Origin: Beijerinckiaceae bacterium
GTDB taxonomy: Bacteria > Pseudomonadota > Alphaproteobacteria > Rhizobiales > Beijerinckiaceae
DNA length: 64,000 nucleotides
Direction: 5' to 3'
Assembly: GCA_019745195.1 (NCBI GenBank)
Contig: JAIETL010000033.1
Span: 62,001-126,000 of the forward strand
Position 1 is the stretch's first letter, and each line of letters opens with the position of its first letter. This document shows, in pieces, positions 42,927 to 52,291 of the stretch. Made by a program: the position numbers and the translations under genes. Under the pieces are notes generated by a model. That model had not been told where the DNA came from. It searched no databases and was given only the letters and a program-made list of their open reading frames with translations.

Positions 42927-43094
42927 TCAGCGTCGGAAGGCGTCCGGCCAATTGCCGCTGCGCTCGAGCAGCACGATCACGACGATCACCGCCAGCGTGA
43001 CGGCGAGCGTAAGCAGCTTTGCGTTCCACGGCGTGCCGCGGCCGATCAGCCAGATCAGCGTCAGGCCGATCAGAAGGGGGACGAAATACTCCAT
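42927..43094 (-). CDS. Small membrane protein, 55 aa (below the ORF-track cutoff)
   Basis: MEYFVPLLIGLTLIWLIGRGTPWNAKLLTLAVTLAVIVVIVLLERSGNWPDAFRR; two hydrophobic segments. Confidence 0.55.
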   Translation of the reverse strand: MEYFVPLLIGLTLIWLIGRGTPWNAKLLTLAVTLAVIVVIVLLERSGNWPDAFRR

Positions 43095-43150
43095 ACGCCC
43101 TGTCTAGCCGATCGCGGCCGGCCGTGAAACCCGCAAGCCGGCCGCCCTCG

Positions 43151-43375
43151 TCAGGCCGTCGCCGCAGCCTTCTTCCTCGTCGGCTTCGCCTTGGGCTCCG
43201 GCGGCGGCTCGGCCGCCTCTTTGGCGAGCCTGAGCGCCCGCAGCGCATCGATCTTCTTGCGCGCGGCGGCCTCTTCGGCGGCGATCTTGCCGCTCGACTT
43301 CTGCTTCTCGCGCGGCGCGTCCTGAACGGCGTTGACGTCGTGCCATCCGCGCGGGCCGTGATGATCGCCTGCCAT
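43151..43375 (-). CDS. Small basic hypothetical protein
   Basis: MAGDHHGPRGWHDVNAVQDAPREKQKSSGKIAAEEAAARKKIDALRALRLAKEAAEPPPEPKAKPTRKKAAATA. Confidence 0.55.
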   Translation of the reverse strand: MAGDHHGPRGWHDVNAVQDAPREKQKSSGKIAAEEAAARKKIDALRALRLAKEAAEPPPEPKAKPTRKKAAATA

Positions 43376-43584
43376 GATACTCTCCCCAAACTCTGGAACC
43401 CTGCGTCGAAGGTGCGCCGAGGCCGCGCCGGGCGCAAGCCCGTTCGCGGCGCGTCGTGCCATGGCCGGCGACGGCGCATTTCTTCACGCTTCGGTAGGCA
43501 AAAGGCGGCTACACCGGCATCGGGGGTCAAAAGGCGGCCGGGTCGGCCGCCATGTCGCAGGGTTTGGGCGGCGTCGTGGAGGCC

Positions 43585-44757
43585 ATGCAGCGACAATTCC
43601 GTCTCGACGTAATCCGGGTTTGTGCGCTTTTTGTCCTTGCCGCGAGCGTGGCCGGCCTGTTCCCGTTCGTCTCAGCCGGTCTCGGGTTGCCGGCCACGGC
43701 TGCGCTGCTGGTCCAGTTTCTGTGCTGGGCTGCGGCCGGCTGGGCGGCGCTGCTGGCCATGTCGCGCGCGCAGCGACGCTTTCGCGCCTATCTCGACCCG
43801 CTCGAGACCATGCTGGCAGAGGCTCTGGCGAGCCGCCTGGACCGGGAGGCGCAGGCCGCGCCCGTGCCAGCCGCGCCGCATGGACATGACGAGCCCATGG
43901 CCGCGGCGCTGCGGCGCTCGCAACTTGCCGCGATCAGCGACACGGTCTCCGCAAGCTCGTCGATGCTGCGGGTCTCGACCACGGAACTCACCTATGCCAC
44001 GGCCGAAACCCGCGACGGCCTGACTGCTCTGGCCGAGCACTCGCAGCGTTCGGAAGCCGCGGCCGGCGATGTCGCTTTGGCGCAGCAGCGCATGCTGGCC
44101 GCCAGTTCCGCGCTGGAGGAGCGCCTGCGCTCGACCTTCGACATGGTGGTCAAGGCCGACGAACTCGCCCGCGACACCTCCGGCCTCGTCGGCCAGCTCG
44201 ACGCCGGCGCCTCGCGGATCGGCGAGGTCGTCTCGCTGATCCAGTCGATCGCGGGTCAGACCAATCTGCTGGCGCTCAACGCCACCATCGAGGCGGCCCG
44301 CGCCGGCGAGGCGGGCAGGGGCTTTGCGGTCGTGGCCGGCGAGGTCAAGGCGCTCGCCCACAAGACGGCACAGGCCGCGCGCGAGATCGCCGAGCAGGTC
44401 AACGCGATCCAGGACACCTCGATCCGCTCGGCCGGCGCGATCCGCCTGATCTCGGAACGGGTCGGCGAAGCGGAGTTGCATGCCTGCGAGATGTCGACGG
44501 CGCTGGATGTGCAGGCCAAGGCCGTCGGCCATGTCGCCGCGCTGGCGATGGAGACGCTCCAGCACGCCAGCGAGAGCTGGCGCGGCGTCGCCCATATCGA
44601 GATCCAGGCCGGCGCATCGGAGCAGATCGCGGCGATTCTCGACCGCACCGCCCAGACGATCACGGATGCGAGCCGCGATCTGGAGCGGTTGCTGGCGGAA
44701 ACGGTAAATCAGGCGTCTGCCACAGCAGACGTGCCGAAGCAGGCCGTGGTCACCTGA
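43585..44757 (+). CDS. Methyl-accepting chemotaxis protein without a ligand-binding or obvious HAMP domain
   Basis: Two N-terminal TM segments; MCP tip [40 protein letters not shown]. Confidence 0.88.
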   Translation: MQRQFRLDVIRVCALFVLAASVAGLFPFVSAGLGLPATAALLVQFLCWAAAGWAALLAMSRAQRRFRAYLDPLETMLAEALASRLDREAQAAPVPAAPHGHDEPMAAALRRSQLAAISDTVSASSSMLRVSTTELTYATAETRDGLTALAEHSQRSEAAAGDVALAQQRMLAASSALEERLRSTFDMVVKADELARDTSGLVGQLDAGASRIGEVVSLIQSIAGQTNLLALNATIEAARAGEAGRGFAVVAGEVKALAHKTAQAAREIAEQVNAIQDTSIRSAGAIRLISERVGEAELHACEMSTALDVQAKAVGHVAALAMETLQHASESWRGVAHIEIQAGASEQIAAILDRTAQTITDASRDLERLLAETVNQASATADVPKQAVVT

Positions 44758-44793
44758 CGCCGACAGCGGGAGCCAGCCGCGCGGACAGGTGCG

Positions 44794-45081
44794 TCAGCCG
44801 TCGTTGGAGGAGTTGAGCTCGCCCATCGTCAGGGCCGCGTCGCCGCCGATGCCGGCCGCCTGCCGCAGCGCCTCGTTGACGCGGTCCTGCCAGCCCGGGC
44901 CGGCGCTCTGGAAATGCTCCAGCACGTCGCTGTCGATCCGCAGCGTCACCATCTCGCGCGCGCCGGGCACGAGCTTGCGCGCCTGCGGCGCGGGCGCAGC
45001 GGGCTTCGGCGCGGCCGGCCTGAACAGCGCTTCGGCCTTGTCGCGGGCGCTGTCGGGCCGGCGGGTGCGATCGCTGCTCAT
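44794..45081 (-). CDS. BrnA-family antitoxin-like protein, no adjacent BrnT
   Basis: KLVPGAREMVTLRIDSDVLEHFQSAGPGWQDRVNEALRQAAGI. Confidence 0.8.
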   Translation of the reverse strand: MSSDRTRRPDSARDKAEALFRPAAPKPAAPAPQARKLVPGAREMVTLRIDSDVLEHFQSAGPGWQDRVNEALRQAAGIGGDAALTMGELNSSNDG

Positions 45082-45175
45082 GAGTCGAGACCTTTGCCGG
45101 AACAACCAGGCCGCAGGAGGTGCGGCCGATGGCGCGAGACTGCGGCGATTCCACGATTCGCGATATGAAGAAAAA

Positions 45176-45253
45176 TGGTCGGAGCGAGAGGATTCGAACC
45201 TCCGACCCCTTGTCCCCCAGACAAGTGCGCTAACCGGGCTGCGCTACGCTCCG
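45176..45253 (-). tRNA. tRNA-Pro (anticodon GGG), CCA encoded
   Basis: CGGAGCG...CACTTGTCTGGGGGACAAG...GGTTCGAATCC...CGCTCCGACCA on minus strand. Confidence 0.95.
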
Positions 45254-45431
45254 ACGGCTCGGCTTATAGAGTCGGGCGCAGGCGGATGCAATGCGCTTTG
45301 CGCCGCTATCCGCATCCGGCCAAAGCGGCACACTGCGTCAGCCCCGCCGTTAACTGTCGCTTAAGGCTGTGATTGCGCGCGGCGGCGCTTCTCGGCATCG
45401 TCGTTTCGGGACGGGGGTCCTGACGGCGGAG

Positions 45432-46256
45432 ATGACCATGTCGATGGCGACTGCCGCGGCCGGACGGCGTGAGCCGGCGGCCCTGTCCCCCACGCGGCCG
45501 GCGGGTTCGGTCGAGACCTTCTTCCGCGCGCTTGCGCCGAACTGGCATTCCCAATGGGCCTGGGACCATTACGAACCGACGATTCTCGGCCTCGCCCATC
45601 AGTTCGGCCTGCGCCGCGTCTGCGAGATCGGCGGCGGACGCGACCCGCTGTTCTCGGTCGAGGCGGCCGCCCGCAACAACATCGTGCTCACCGTCAACGA
45701 CATCGACGCCGGCGAACTCGCGCTGACCCCGCCGGGTCTGGCGACCGCGCGCTTCGACATCGCCGGCGACCTGTCGGAGCCCGACATCGCGCGCGGCGGC
45801 TACGACCTGATGGTCTCGCGCATGGTCTTCGAGCATGTCCACGATGTCGAGCGGGCCTGGACCAACATCCATGCGTTGCTTGCGCCTGGCGGCGTCGCGC
45901 TCGCCTTCTTCCCGACGCTCTGGGCCCCGGTCTTCGCGCTGAACCACATCCTGCCGGAAAAAGCCTCGCGCGCCATCGTGCATGCGCTGTTCCCGGGCCG
46001 CCGCGACGATGGCGGCGATCCGAAATTTCCCGCCTTCTACGACCAATGCCGCGGCAGCCGCGCGACGCTCGAGCCGATGCTGCGCCGCGCCGGCTTCAGC
46101 GATATCCATGTCCAGCGCTTCTGGGGTCATGGCTATTTCGACCGCATGCCGGTTTTGAAGCAGGCGGACCACGCCTTCAACGCGCTGGCCGCGAAGATCG
46201 GCTGGGATTTTGTCACCACCTACGCCTATGTCGTGGTGCGCAAGGACAAGGTCTGA
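45432..46256 (+). CDS. Class I SAM-dependent methyltransferase
   Basis: RVCEIGGGRDPLFSVEAA...YDLMVSRMVFEHVHDVERAWTNIHALLAPGGVALAFFPT. Confidence 0.85.
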   Translation: MTMSMATAAAGRREPAALSPTRPAGSVETFFRALAPNWHSQWAWDHYEPTILGLAHQFGLRRVCEIGGGRDPLFSVEAAARNNIVLTVNDIDAGELALTPPGLATARFDIAGDLSEPDIARGGYDLMVSRMVFEHVHDVERAWTNIHALLAPGGVALAFFPTLWAPVFALNHILPEKASRAIVHALFPGRRDDGGDPKFPAFYDQCRGSRATLEPMLRRAGFSDIHVQRFWGHGYFDRMPVLKQADHAFNALAAKIGWDFVTTYAYVVVRKDKV

Positions 46257-47504
46257 TCAGCGCGCGACTGCAGGATCCCGCGTCGCTGGATCCTTCAGCG
46301 CCGCCAGCCCCCAGACCAGCCCGAGCAGCAGGTAGAAATGCCGCCAGTGGTCGGTGTCGATCTGGATGCCCTGCAGGATCGTCACGAACAGCACCGACCA
46401 GAGCACGATCGCGTGGTTCTGCGTCGGAGTGCGGCGAAAGACCAGCGTCCAGCCGACATAGGCCGTCGCGCCCATCAGGCCGAGCCAGGCGAAGCCGCCG
46501 AGCCAGCCATAGGAGGCGAAGGCGTTGATGTAGACGTTGTGCGGGTCTTCCGGGAAGAAGAACCGGAAGCGCAGCGGCCCGAAACCGTTGGGCAGGTCGA
46601 GCAGCAGCGGGATCGCGCGCAACTGGTTGCCGAAGCGCCCGGTGACGCCCTGGTCGTAGCTCTGGTCGAGCGTGGCGCGGACCTCGAAGACCTCGCGGAT
46701 GGCTTCGAACGACAGCGCCACCAGCAGCGCCGCGACGAGCGCGCCCAGCGCGACAAGCGTCAGGAAGACGATGCGCGTGCGGCGTGAGGCGTTGGGCGAG
46801 GTCAGGAAGGTCAGCGCGATCATCATCAGCGCGGCGGCCGCGAGGTTGCCCCAGGCGCCGCGCGAGAACGTCAGGAACAGGGCCGCCAGCGGCAGGCTCA
46901 TGATGGCGAGCCCGCGCAGCAGGCCGATGCGGCCGATCAGGATGTGCTGCAATGCAAACACGATCGGCAGCACCAGAAAGGGGCCGAGCACGTTGGGGTC
47001 CTTGAACGTGCCCGAGGCGCGCCCGTAGAGCGAGAACACGGAGCCCAGACCCGCCACGTCGAAGTAGCCGAGCAGGCCGGCGAAGCTCGCGCACCATGCG
47101 GCGAAGAGGTAGCCCTTGCGCAGCGTCTCGATGCGGCCATAGGCGTCATCGGCCATGATCGCGGCAAGGAAGATCGCGGTGATCATCAGATAGACCGAGA
47201 CGGCGGTGAAGCGCACCGAGGGCGCCTCGTCCATCCACGGGACTAGCGAGACCACGCCGCCGAGATTGTAGAGCAGCAGCAGCAGCGCCAGCGGGATCAG
47301 CTTCTGCGAGAAGCGCACGCCGGTCAGCGCGAAGACGAACAAAGTCAGCAGGAAGACGAGCTCATAGGGCGAGGGCTCGATCAGCGCGAAGCCGCTGCAG
47401 GCCGCCAGCAGCCAGAGCGTGCCGCGCTTGATCGCGGCGTAGGAGATCGTCAGGCCGCGCGGGCGGCCATGGCCGGCGTCGGTGCGGTCGGCGAACGCGC
47501 TCAA
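46257..47504 (-). CDS. O-antigen ligase/Wzy-like polysaccharide polymerase
   Basis: Polytopic membrane protein; TFSRGAWGNLAAAALMM; PHNVYINAFASYGWLGGFAWLGL. Confidence 0.85.
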   Translation of the reverse strand: MSAFADRTDAGHGRPRGLTISYAAIKRGTLWLLAACSGFALIEPSPYELVFLLTLFVFALTGVRFSQKLIPLALLLLLYNLGGVVSLVPWMDEAPSVRFTAVSVYLMITAIFLAAIMADDAYGRIETLRKGYLFAAWCASFAGLLGYFDVAGLGSVFSLYGRASGTFKDPNVLGPFLVLPIVFALQHILIGRIGLLRGLAIMSLPLAALFLTFSRGAWGNLAAAALMMIALTFLTSPNASRRTRIVFLTLVALGALVAALLVALSFEAIREVFEVRATLDQSYDQGVTGRFGNQLRAIPLLLDLPNGFGPLRFRFFFPEDPHNVYINAFASYGWLGGFAWLGLMGATAYVGWTLVFRRTPTQNHAIVLWSVLFVTILQGIQIDTDHWRHFYLLLGLVWGLAALKDPATRDPAVAR

Positions 47505-49054
47505 TAGGCGTTCTCGTTCTTGGTCATCAGCGAGAGCGGTGTCTTGACCAGGATGTAGATGTCGAGCAGCACCGACCAGTTCTCGATATAGTAGAGGTCG
47601 TGCTCGACGCGGCGCTGGATCTTGTCCTCTGTGTCGGTCTCGCCGCGCCAGCCATTGACCTGGGCCCAGCCGGTGATGCCGGGCTTGACCTTGTGGCGGG
47701 CGAAATAGCCGTCGACGACCTGCTCATAGGCGCGATCCGAGGCCTTGGCGTGGATCGCGTGGGGGCGGGGGCCGACCAGCGAGAGATCGCCTTTCAGGAC
47801 GACGTTGAAGAGCTGCGGCAGTTCGTCGATCGAGGTCTTGCGGATGAAACGGCCCACACGGGTCACGCGCGGATCGTCCTTGGTGACCTGCTTGCTCGCG
47901 GCGAAGTCGCTCATCTCGTGATAGAGCGAGCGGAACTTGAACACCTCGATCAGTTCGTTGTTGAAACCGTAGCGCTTCTGCCGGAACAGCACCGGCCCCT
48001 TCGAGTCGAGCTTGATCGCGATCGCGGTGGCGATCATCAGCGGCGAGAGCGCGATCAGCGCCAGCGTGCCGACGACCTTGTCGAACAGGAACTTGACGAC
48101 GATGTCCCAGTCCGCGATCGGCCGGTCGAAGACGTCGAGCACCGGCACCGCGCCGATATAGGAATAGGAGCGCGGCCGGAACCTGAGCTTCGACATATGC
48201 GCCGAGAGGCGGATATCGATCGGCAGCACCCAGAGCTTGCGCAGCATGGTCAAAAGCCGCGCCTCGGCCGAGATCGGCAGGGTGAAGATCACGAGGTCGA
48301 GCTTGGTGCGGCGCGCGAATTCGACGAGATCGTCGATCGTGCCGAGCTTCGGATAACCCGCGACGAGATCGGGCGAGCGGTCGTCGTTGCGGTCGTCGAA
48401 GACGCCGCAGACACGCAGGCCGGTGTCGCGCTGCATCTCCAGCGCCTTGATCAGCGCCTCGCCGGCCTCGCCGCCGCCGACGATCGCGGTGCGGCGCTCC
48501 AGCCGGCCCATCCGGGTGAGGTGGCGCACGCCCAGCGTGACGCAAAGCCGCTCGAACAGCAGCGCGCCAAGGCCGCCGGCATAGAGGCTCGCCAGCCAGA
48601 CGCGCGAGACCTGGTCGCCGATCTTTAGGAAGAAGAACGCCGCCAGCGTGATCAGGAACAGGGTGGTCCAGCCGGCCGTGAGCCTGACCGCCATGGTGAT
48701 GAAATGGCGCAACGCGCCGATATGGTAGAGCTGAAGGGCCTGGAAGGTGCCCAGCGCCCCAACGGCGAGCAGCGGAATCGTGATCTGGTAGGTCGTCGCG
48801 CTTTCGACATTGCCGGCGACGTAGAGCCAGTAGACGAACCCGCCGACGCCGACCACCGCCAGCACGTCGAACAGCCGCACGAAGCCCTCGATCATCACCG
48901 GAGAGAGCGTCGGCTTGACCGGCATGGCGGCGATGCGTTCGGCCAGCGGGTGGAAGACGCGGGTCGGGCGGGCGGCATCGGCGCCGGCCATGTCCGCCAT
49001 CGTTGCGGAGGCCGCATCGACCTTGATCAGATCGCGAACATCGAAGGCGCCCAT
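47501..49054 (-). CDS. Undecaprenyl-phosphate glucose phosphotransferase (priming glycosyltransferase)
   Basis: [79 protein letters not shown]. Confidence 0.93.
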   Translation of the reverse strand: MGAFDVRDLIKVDAASATMADMAGADAARPTRVFHPLAERIAAMPVKPTLSPVMIEGFVRLFDVLAVVGVGGFVYWLYVAGNVESATTYQITIPLLAVGALGTFQALQLYHIGALRHFITMAVRLTAGWTTLFLITLAAFFFLKIGDQVSRVWLASLYAGGLGALLFERLCVTLGVRHLTRMGRLERRTAIVGGGEAGEALIKALEMQRDTGLRVCGVFDDRNDDRSPDLVAGYPKLGTIDDLVEFARRTKLDLVIFTLPISAEARLLTMLRKLWVLPIDIRLSAHMSKLRFRPRSYSYIGAVPVLDVFDRPIADWDIVVKFLFDKVVGTLALIALSPLMIATAIAIKLDSKGPVLFRQKRYGFNNELIEVFKFRSLYHEMSDFAASKQVTKDDPRVTRVGRFIRKTSIDELPQLFNVVLKGDLSLVGPRPHAIHAKASDRAYEQVVDGYFARHKVKPGITGWAQVNGWRGETDTEDKIQRRVEHDLYYIENWSVLLDIYILVKTPLSLMTKNENAY

Positions 49055-49579
49055 GACGTCACATCCCTGGTCCGACCGGCGCGGCGATGCCCGTCGATCT
49101 TGACCAAGCGCTACTCCAAAATGCTCACGGAAGGCTTAATCCGACGCCTCGCTGTTTCCGGGGATTCGCCGCCAGGCGGGCCGGGGAGGGTGCGATCTCG
49201 CGCACCGGCTTCGCCGTGAAAGCGCGTCTGGACGTCGGCTGCGGGAAAGCTGTTTTTCGCCTGACCGATCAAGGTATTGATGCAGTTTTTCTTGATGCGG
49301 AATCCGCGTGAAGTTTCCAGAAAAGTGATGAAATCGCCTCCGATCGTTGACAGAAATAGAGTTTTCGGGCATATCAGCTCTTGATGAGTGTCTGAGAAGC
49401 ACATTTTTGAGCGGAACATGTCCTCGGCGAGAGCCGTTTCTGGATATGACGCTGTGCTGCTTGGGTGGCGGTCCCCACCGAAGTCTTATTCTCGAACTCA
49501 TCCTGAAAACTCAAACGATTGCCGAACCGGCCGGACCTGCACCCGCACCGTCCGACATCCGTTCCGCCCTGTGTGCTCC

Positions 49580-49933
49580 ATGTCTTTCCATTGGTTGATT
49601 CTGCTCGCGGCCATCGCCGTCGAGATCGTCGCGACGGCCGCGCTGAAGTCGTTCGTCTCGGCCCCTCTGCTCGTCGCCATCCTGCCGCTCCTCCTGATCG
49701 GACTGTCCTTCGCCCTCCTCAGCGTCGCGCTGCGGGTCATCCCTCTGGCGGTCGCCTATGCGGTCTGGGAGGGGCTCGGCATCGTCGGCATCGCCGTCGC
49801 CGGGCATTGGCTCTTCGGCGAGCACCTGACCCCCGGACGTATTGTCGCGCTGGCCGCGATCATCGCCGGCATCGTTCTGCTGGAGCGTGGCGTCGCCAGC
49901 GGCGGAGGCGATGAAGAGGGGAGCCCGGCATGA
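49580..49933 (+). CDS. mdtJ: SMR transporter, MdtJ-like subunit
   Basis: MSFHWLILLAAIAVEIVATAALK...IPLAVAYAVWEGLGIVGIAVAGHWLFGE, resembles E. coli MdtJ (VAYALWEGIGI). Confidence 0.8.
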   Translation: MSFHWLILLAAIAVEIVATAALKSFVSAPLLVAILPLLLIGLSFALLSVALRVIPLAVAYAVWEGLGIVGIAVAGHWLFGEHLTPGRIVALAAIIAGIVLLERGVASGGGDEEGSPA

Positions 49934-50268
49934 TCGCCCCCCTTCTTCCGCAGTCGCTCGCCCTGCTCTGGCTGGCGCTGGCCGTCATCCTCGAAGTCGG
50001 CGGAACCTGGCTGCTCAAGCTCTCCGACGGCATGAAGCGCCGATGGCACGGCGCGCTCGGCGTGGCGCTGGTCATCGGCGCCTTCGCCGCGCTCGCGCAG
50101 GCGATCCGCGGCATGGACCTCTCGGTCGCCTACGCAGTCTGGGGCGGGGCGGGGCTGGTGATCACCGCGATCATCGGCGCGCTCGTCTTCGGCCAGCGCA
50201 TCCGTCCGGGCGGCTGGGCCGGGATGGGGCTCGTCATCGCCGACGTCGTGGCGTTGAAGCTGCTGTAG
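49930..50268 (+). CDS. mdtI: SMR transporter, MdtI-like subunit
   Basis: LAVILEVGGTWLLKLSDGMKRR...AALAQAIRGMDLSVAYAVWGGAGLV...FGQRIRPGGWAGMGLVIADVVALKLL, closely resembles MdtI; ATGA overlap with mdtJ. Confidence 0.82.
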   Translation: MIAPLLPQSLALLWLALAVILEVGGTWLLKLSDGMKRRWHGALGVALVIGAFAALAQAIRGMDLSVAYAVWGGAGLVITAIIGALVFGQRIRPGGWAGMGLVIADVVALKLL

Positions 50269-50340
50269 CGCGCGTTCCGGTCGGCTGGAATCAGCCGAGC
50301 GAAACGAATTCGCGCGAGATCATTGTCCTAACCACGGCGC

Positions 50341-51504
50341 TCAGCGTCCGCGCGCCGCCATGGCATCCGCATAGGCCGCCAGCACCCCGTCGATCATGGC
50401 GTCGAGCGCGAAGTTCTGGCGCACATGCTCGGCGAGATCGGCCGCCTGCACCAACCGCTGCGCCTGCGGCGTCGCCAGCATCGACAGGATCGCGTCGGCG
50501 AGGATCACCGGGTCGTCGGGCGGGATCAGCCGGCCGCGATGCGCCGGGCCGTAGATCTCCTTGATGCCGCCGACATCGGTCGAGATCAGCGGCTGGGCCG
50601 CGGCGGCGGCCTCCAGAATGACATAGGGCAGCGATTCCGCCCGTGACGGGATCACCATGATGCGCGCCTGCGACAGCGCCTTGCGGATCGGCCCCGGCGG
50701 CTCGAACACGCATTGCCCGTCGACGCCCTGCTGCACGGTCATGCGCCGAAGCTCCGCCTCGTCGGGGCCTGAACCGACGATCAGCATGCGCGGCGTCAGC
50801 CCGTCGCGCTTTCTGAGCAGGCTGAGCGCCTCGATCAGCGTGTCGACGCCCTTGGCCGAGCGCAACTCGCCGAGATAGACGAGGTCGTATCCGGCCTGCG
50901 CGTGGTCGATCGGCTCGAACTCGGCCTCCGAGATGCCGTTCAGCACGATGCGGTGATCGGTTGCCGGCATGTGCCCGATATGGGCCTCGAAACGCCCGGC
51001 GATGAAGGCGCTCTCGAACAGGAACATGTCGGTGGCGCGCTCCAGCAGGCGCTCGACCGCCATATAGACCTTATGTTCGATGCTGCCCGGCTTGTAGTTG
51101 AAGCTGCCGCCATGAGGGGTATAGGCGGTGACGTAAGCGCGCTTCGGCGTCACCAGCGCAGGCAGGCGCGCATAGACGCCGCCCTTGGAGCCATGGGCAT
51201 GGACGATGTCGGGGGCGAGACGCGCGCGCGTCGAGGTCGCGCTCGCCTGGGCCCTGGCGTCGGTGAAGCTGGGATAGCGCGACATCGGAACCCGCGTCAC
51301 GCCGAGCGCGAGCTGGGGACCAAGCTCGGCGAAGACCTCGTCGGCGCGCGCGCCGCCCGTCGTCGAATCGCAGAAGATTCCGACCTCGTGCCCGCGCGCG
51401 ACCTGTCCGCGCGCCAGATCCTGGACATGGCGGAACAGCCCGCCGAGCGGGGCCCGGAAGACATGCAGGATGCGCAGCCGGCGCGCGGGGGCGGCGTCCG
51501 TCAT
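50341..51504 (-). CDS. Glycosyltransferase family 4
   Basis: RILHVFRAPLGGLFRHVQDLARGQVARGHEVGIF...DIVHAHGSKGGVYARL...PSRAESLPYVILEAAAAAQPLISTDVGGIKE. Confidence 0.92.
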   Translation of the reverse strand: MTDAAPARRLRILHVFRAPLGGLFRHVQDLARGQVARGHEVGIFCDSTTGGARADEVFAELGPQLALGVTRVPMSRYPSFTDARAQASATSTRARLAPDIVHAHGSKGGVYARLPALVTPKRAYVTAYTPHGGSFNYKPGSIEHKVYMAVERLLERATDMFLFESAFIAGRFEAHIGHMPATDHRIVLNGISEAEFEPIDHAQAGYDLVYLGELRSAKGVDTLIEALSLLRKRDGLTPRMLIVGSGPDEAELRRMTVQQGVDGQCVFEPPGPIRKALSQARIMVIPSRAESLPYVILEAAAAAQPLISTDVGGIKEIYGPAHRGRLIPPDDPVILADAILSMLATPQAQRLVQAADLAEHVRQNFALDAMIDGVLAAYADAMAARGR

Positions 51505-51523
51505 GGCGATCTCCCGCTGGTCT

Positions 51524-52087
51524 TCAGAACCAGCGTTCCTTGATGACGATGGTGTCGCCGGGCTGTACGGCATAGGTGATCGGCACCGAGGCCGTAATCA
51601 ACTGGCCCTCGACCTGCCGCGTGACCTCGGCCCAGGAGCGCTGCCCGCGCGGCGTGAAGCCGCCGGCGATGGCGACCGCGGTCTGCACGGTCATGCCATT
51701 GACGTAAGGGAACTGGCCAGAATTGGCGACCTCGCCGAGGACGAAGAAGGGGCGGTAGGCGTCGATCTCGACCGAGACCTTCGGCTCGCGCAGGAAGCCT
51801 CCGCGCAGCTTGGCCTCGATCGCCCGTTCGAGCTGCTGCGTGGTGCGCCCTTGCGCCTCCACCGTATCGATCAGCGGCATCGAAATCCGCCCCGCGCCAT
51901 CGACCGCGTAGATATTGGAAAGATTGTCCTGCCCGAAGACGATGATCCTGAGCCGGTCGCCGCTGGCGAGGCGATAGGGCCCCTGCGTCTCGGCGACAGC
52001 GTATTCGGACGCGACATAGCGCGGCGCGCAGGCGCCCGCCGCTAGGGCGGCGGCCAGTGCGAGAGAGGCGAGCTGTCGACTCATCAC
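51524..52087 (-). CDS. Polysaccharide export (Wza-like) lipoprotein
   Basis: ALAAGACAPRYVASEYAVAETQGPYRLASGDRLRIIVFGQDNLSNIYAVDGAGRISMPLIDTVEAQGRTTQQLERAIEAKL. Confidence 0.9.
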   Translation of the reverse strand: MMSRQLASLALAAALAAGACAPRYVASEYAVAETQGPYRLASGDRLRIIVFGQDNLSNIYAVDGAGRISMPLIDTVEAQGRTTQQLERAIEAKLRGGFLREPKVSVEIDAYRPFFVLGEVANSGQFPYVNGMTVQTAVAIAGGFTPRGQRSWAEVTRQVEGQLITASVPITYAVQPGDTIVIKERWF

Positions 52088-52291
52088 GTGCGATACCCAT
52101 GCAGAAACTGCATTCAGAGTTAGGTCGACGTGGTTAACAAAGCGTGACGCGCGACCTCATCTGCTCTCGATAGTTGTCGCGCCCGCTCAGCGCCTCCCTC
52201 CGCGACATTAACCGGCCACTAACCTTAATCGGGTTTGCTTGACCCTGCGTCCCTGTTCAGGGGGCGACAGTTTTGCGTGAATGGATGGGTC

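Noticed and set aside
49268-49281. FNR box
   Set aside because: The palindrome is ATCAA-N4-TTGAT, the inverse of TTGAT-N4-ATCAA
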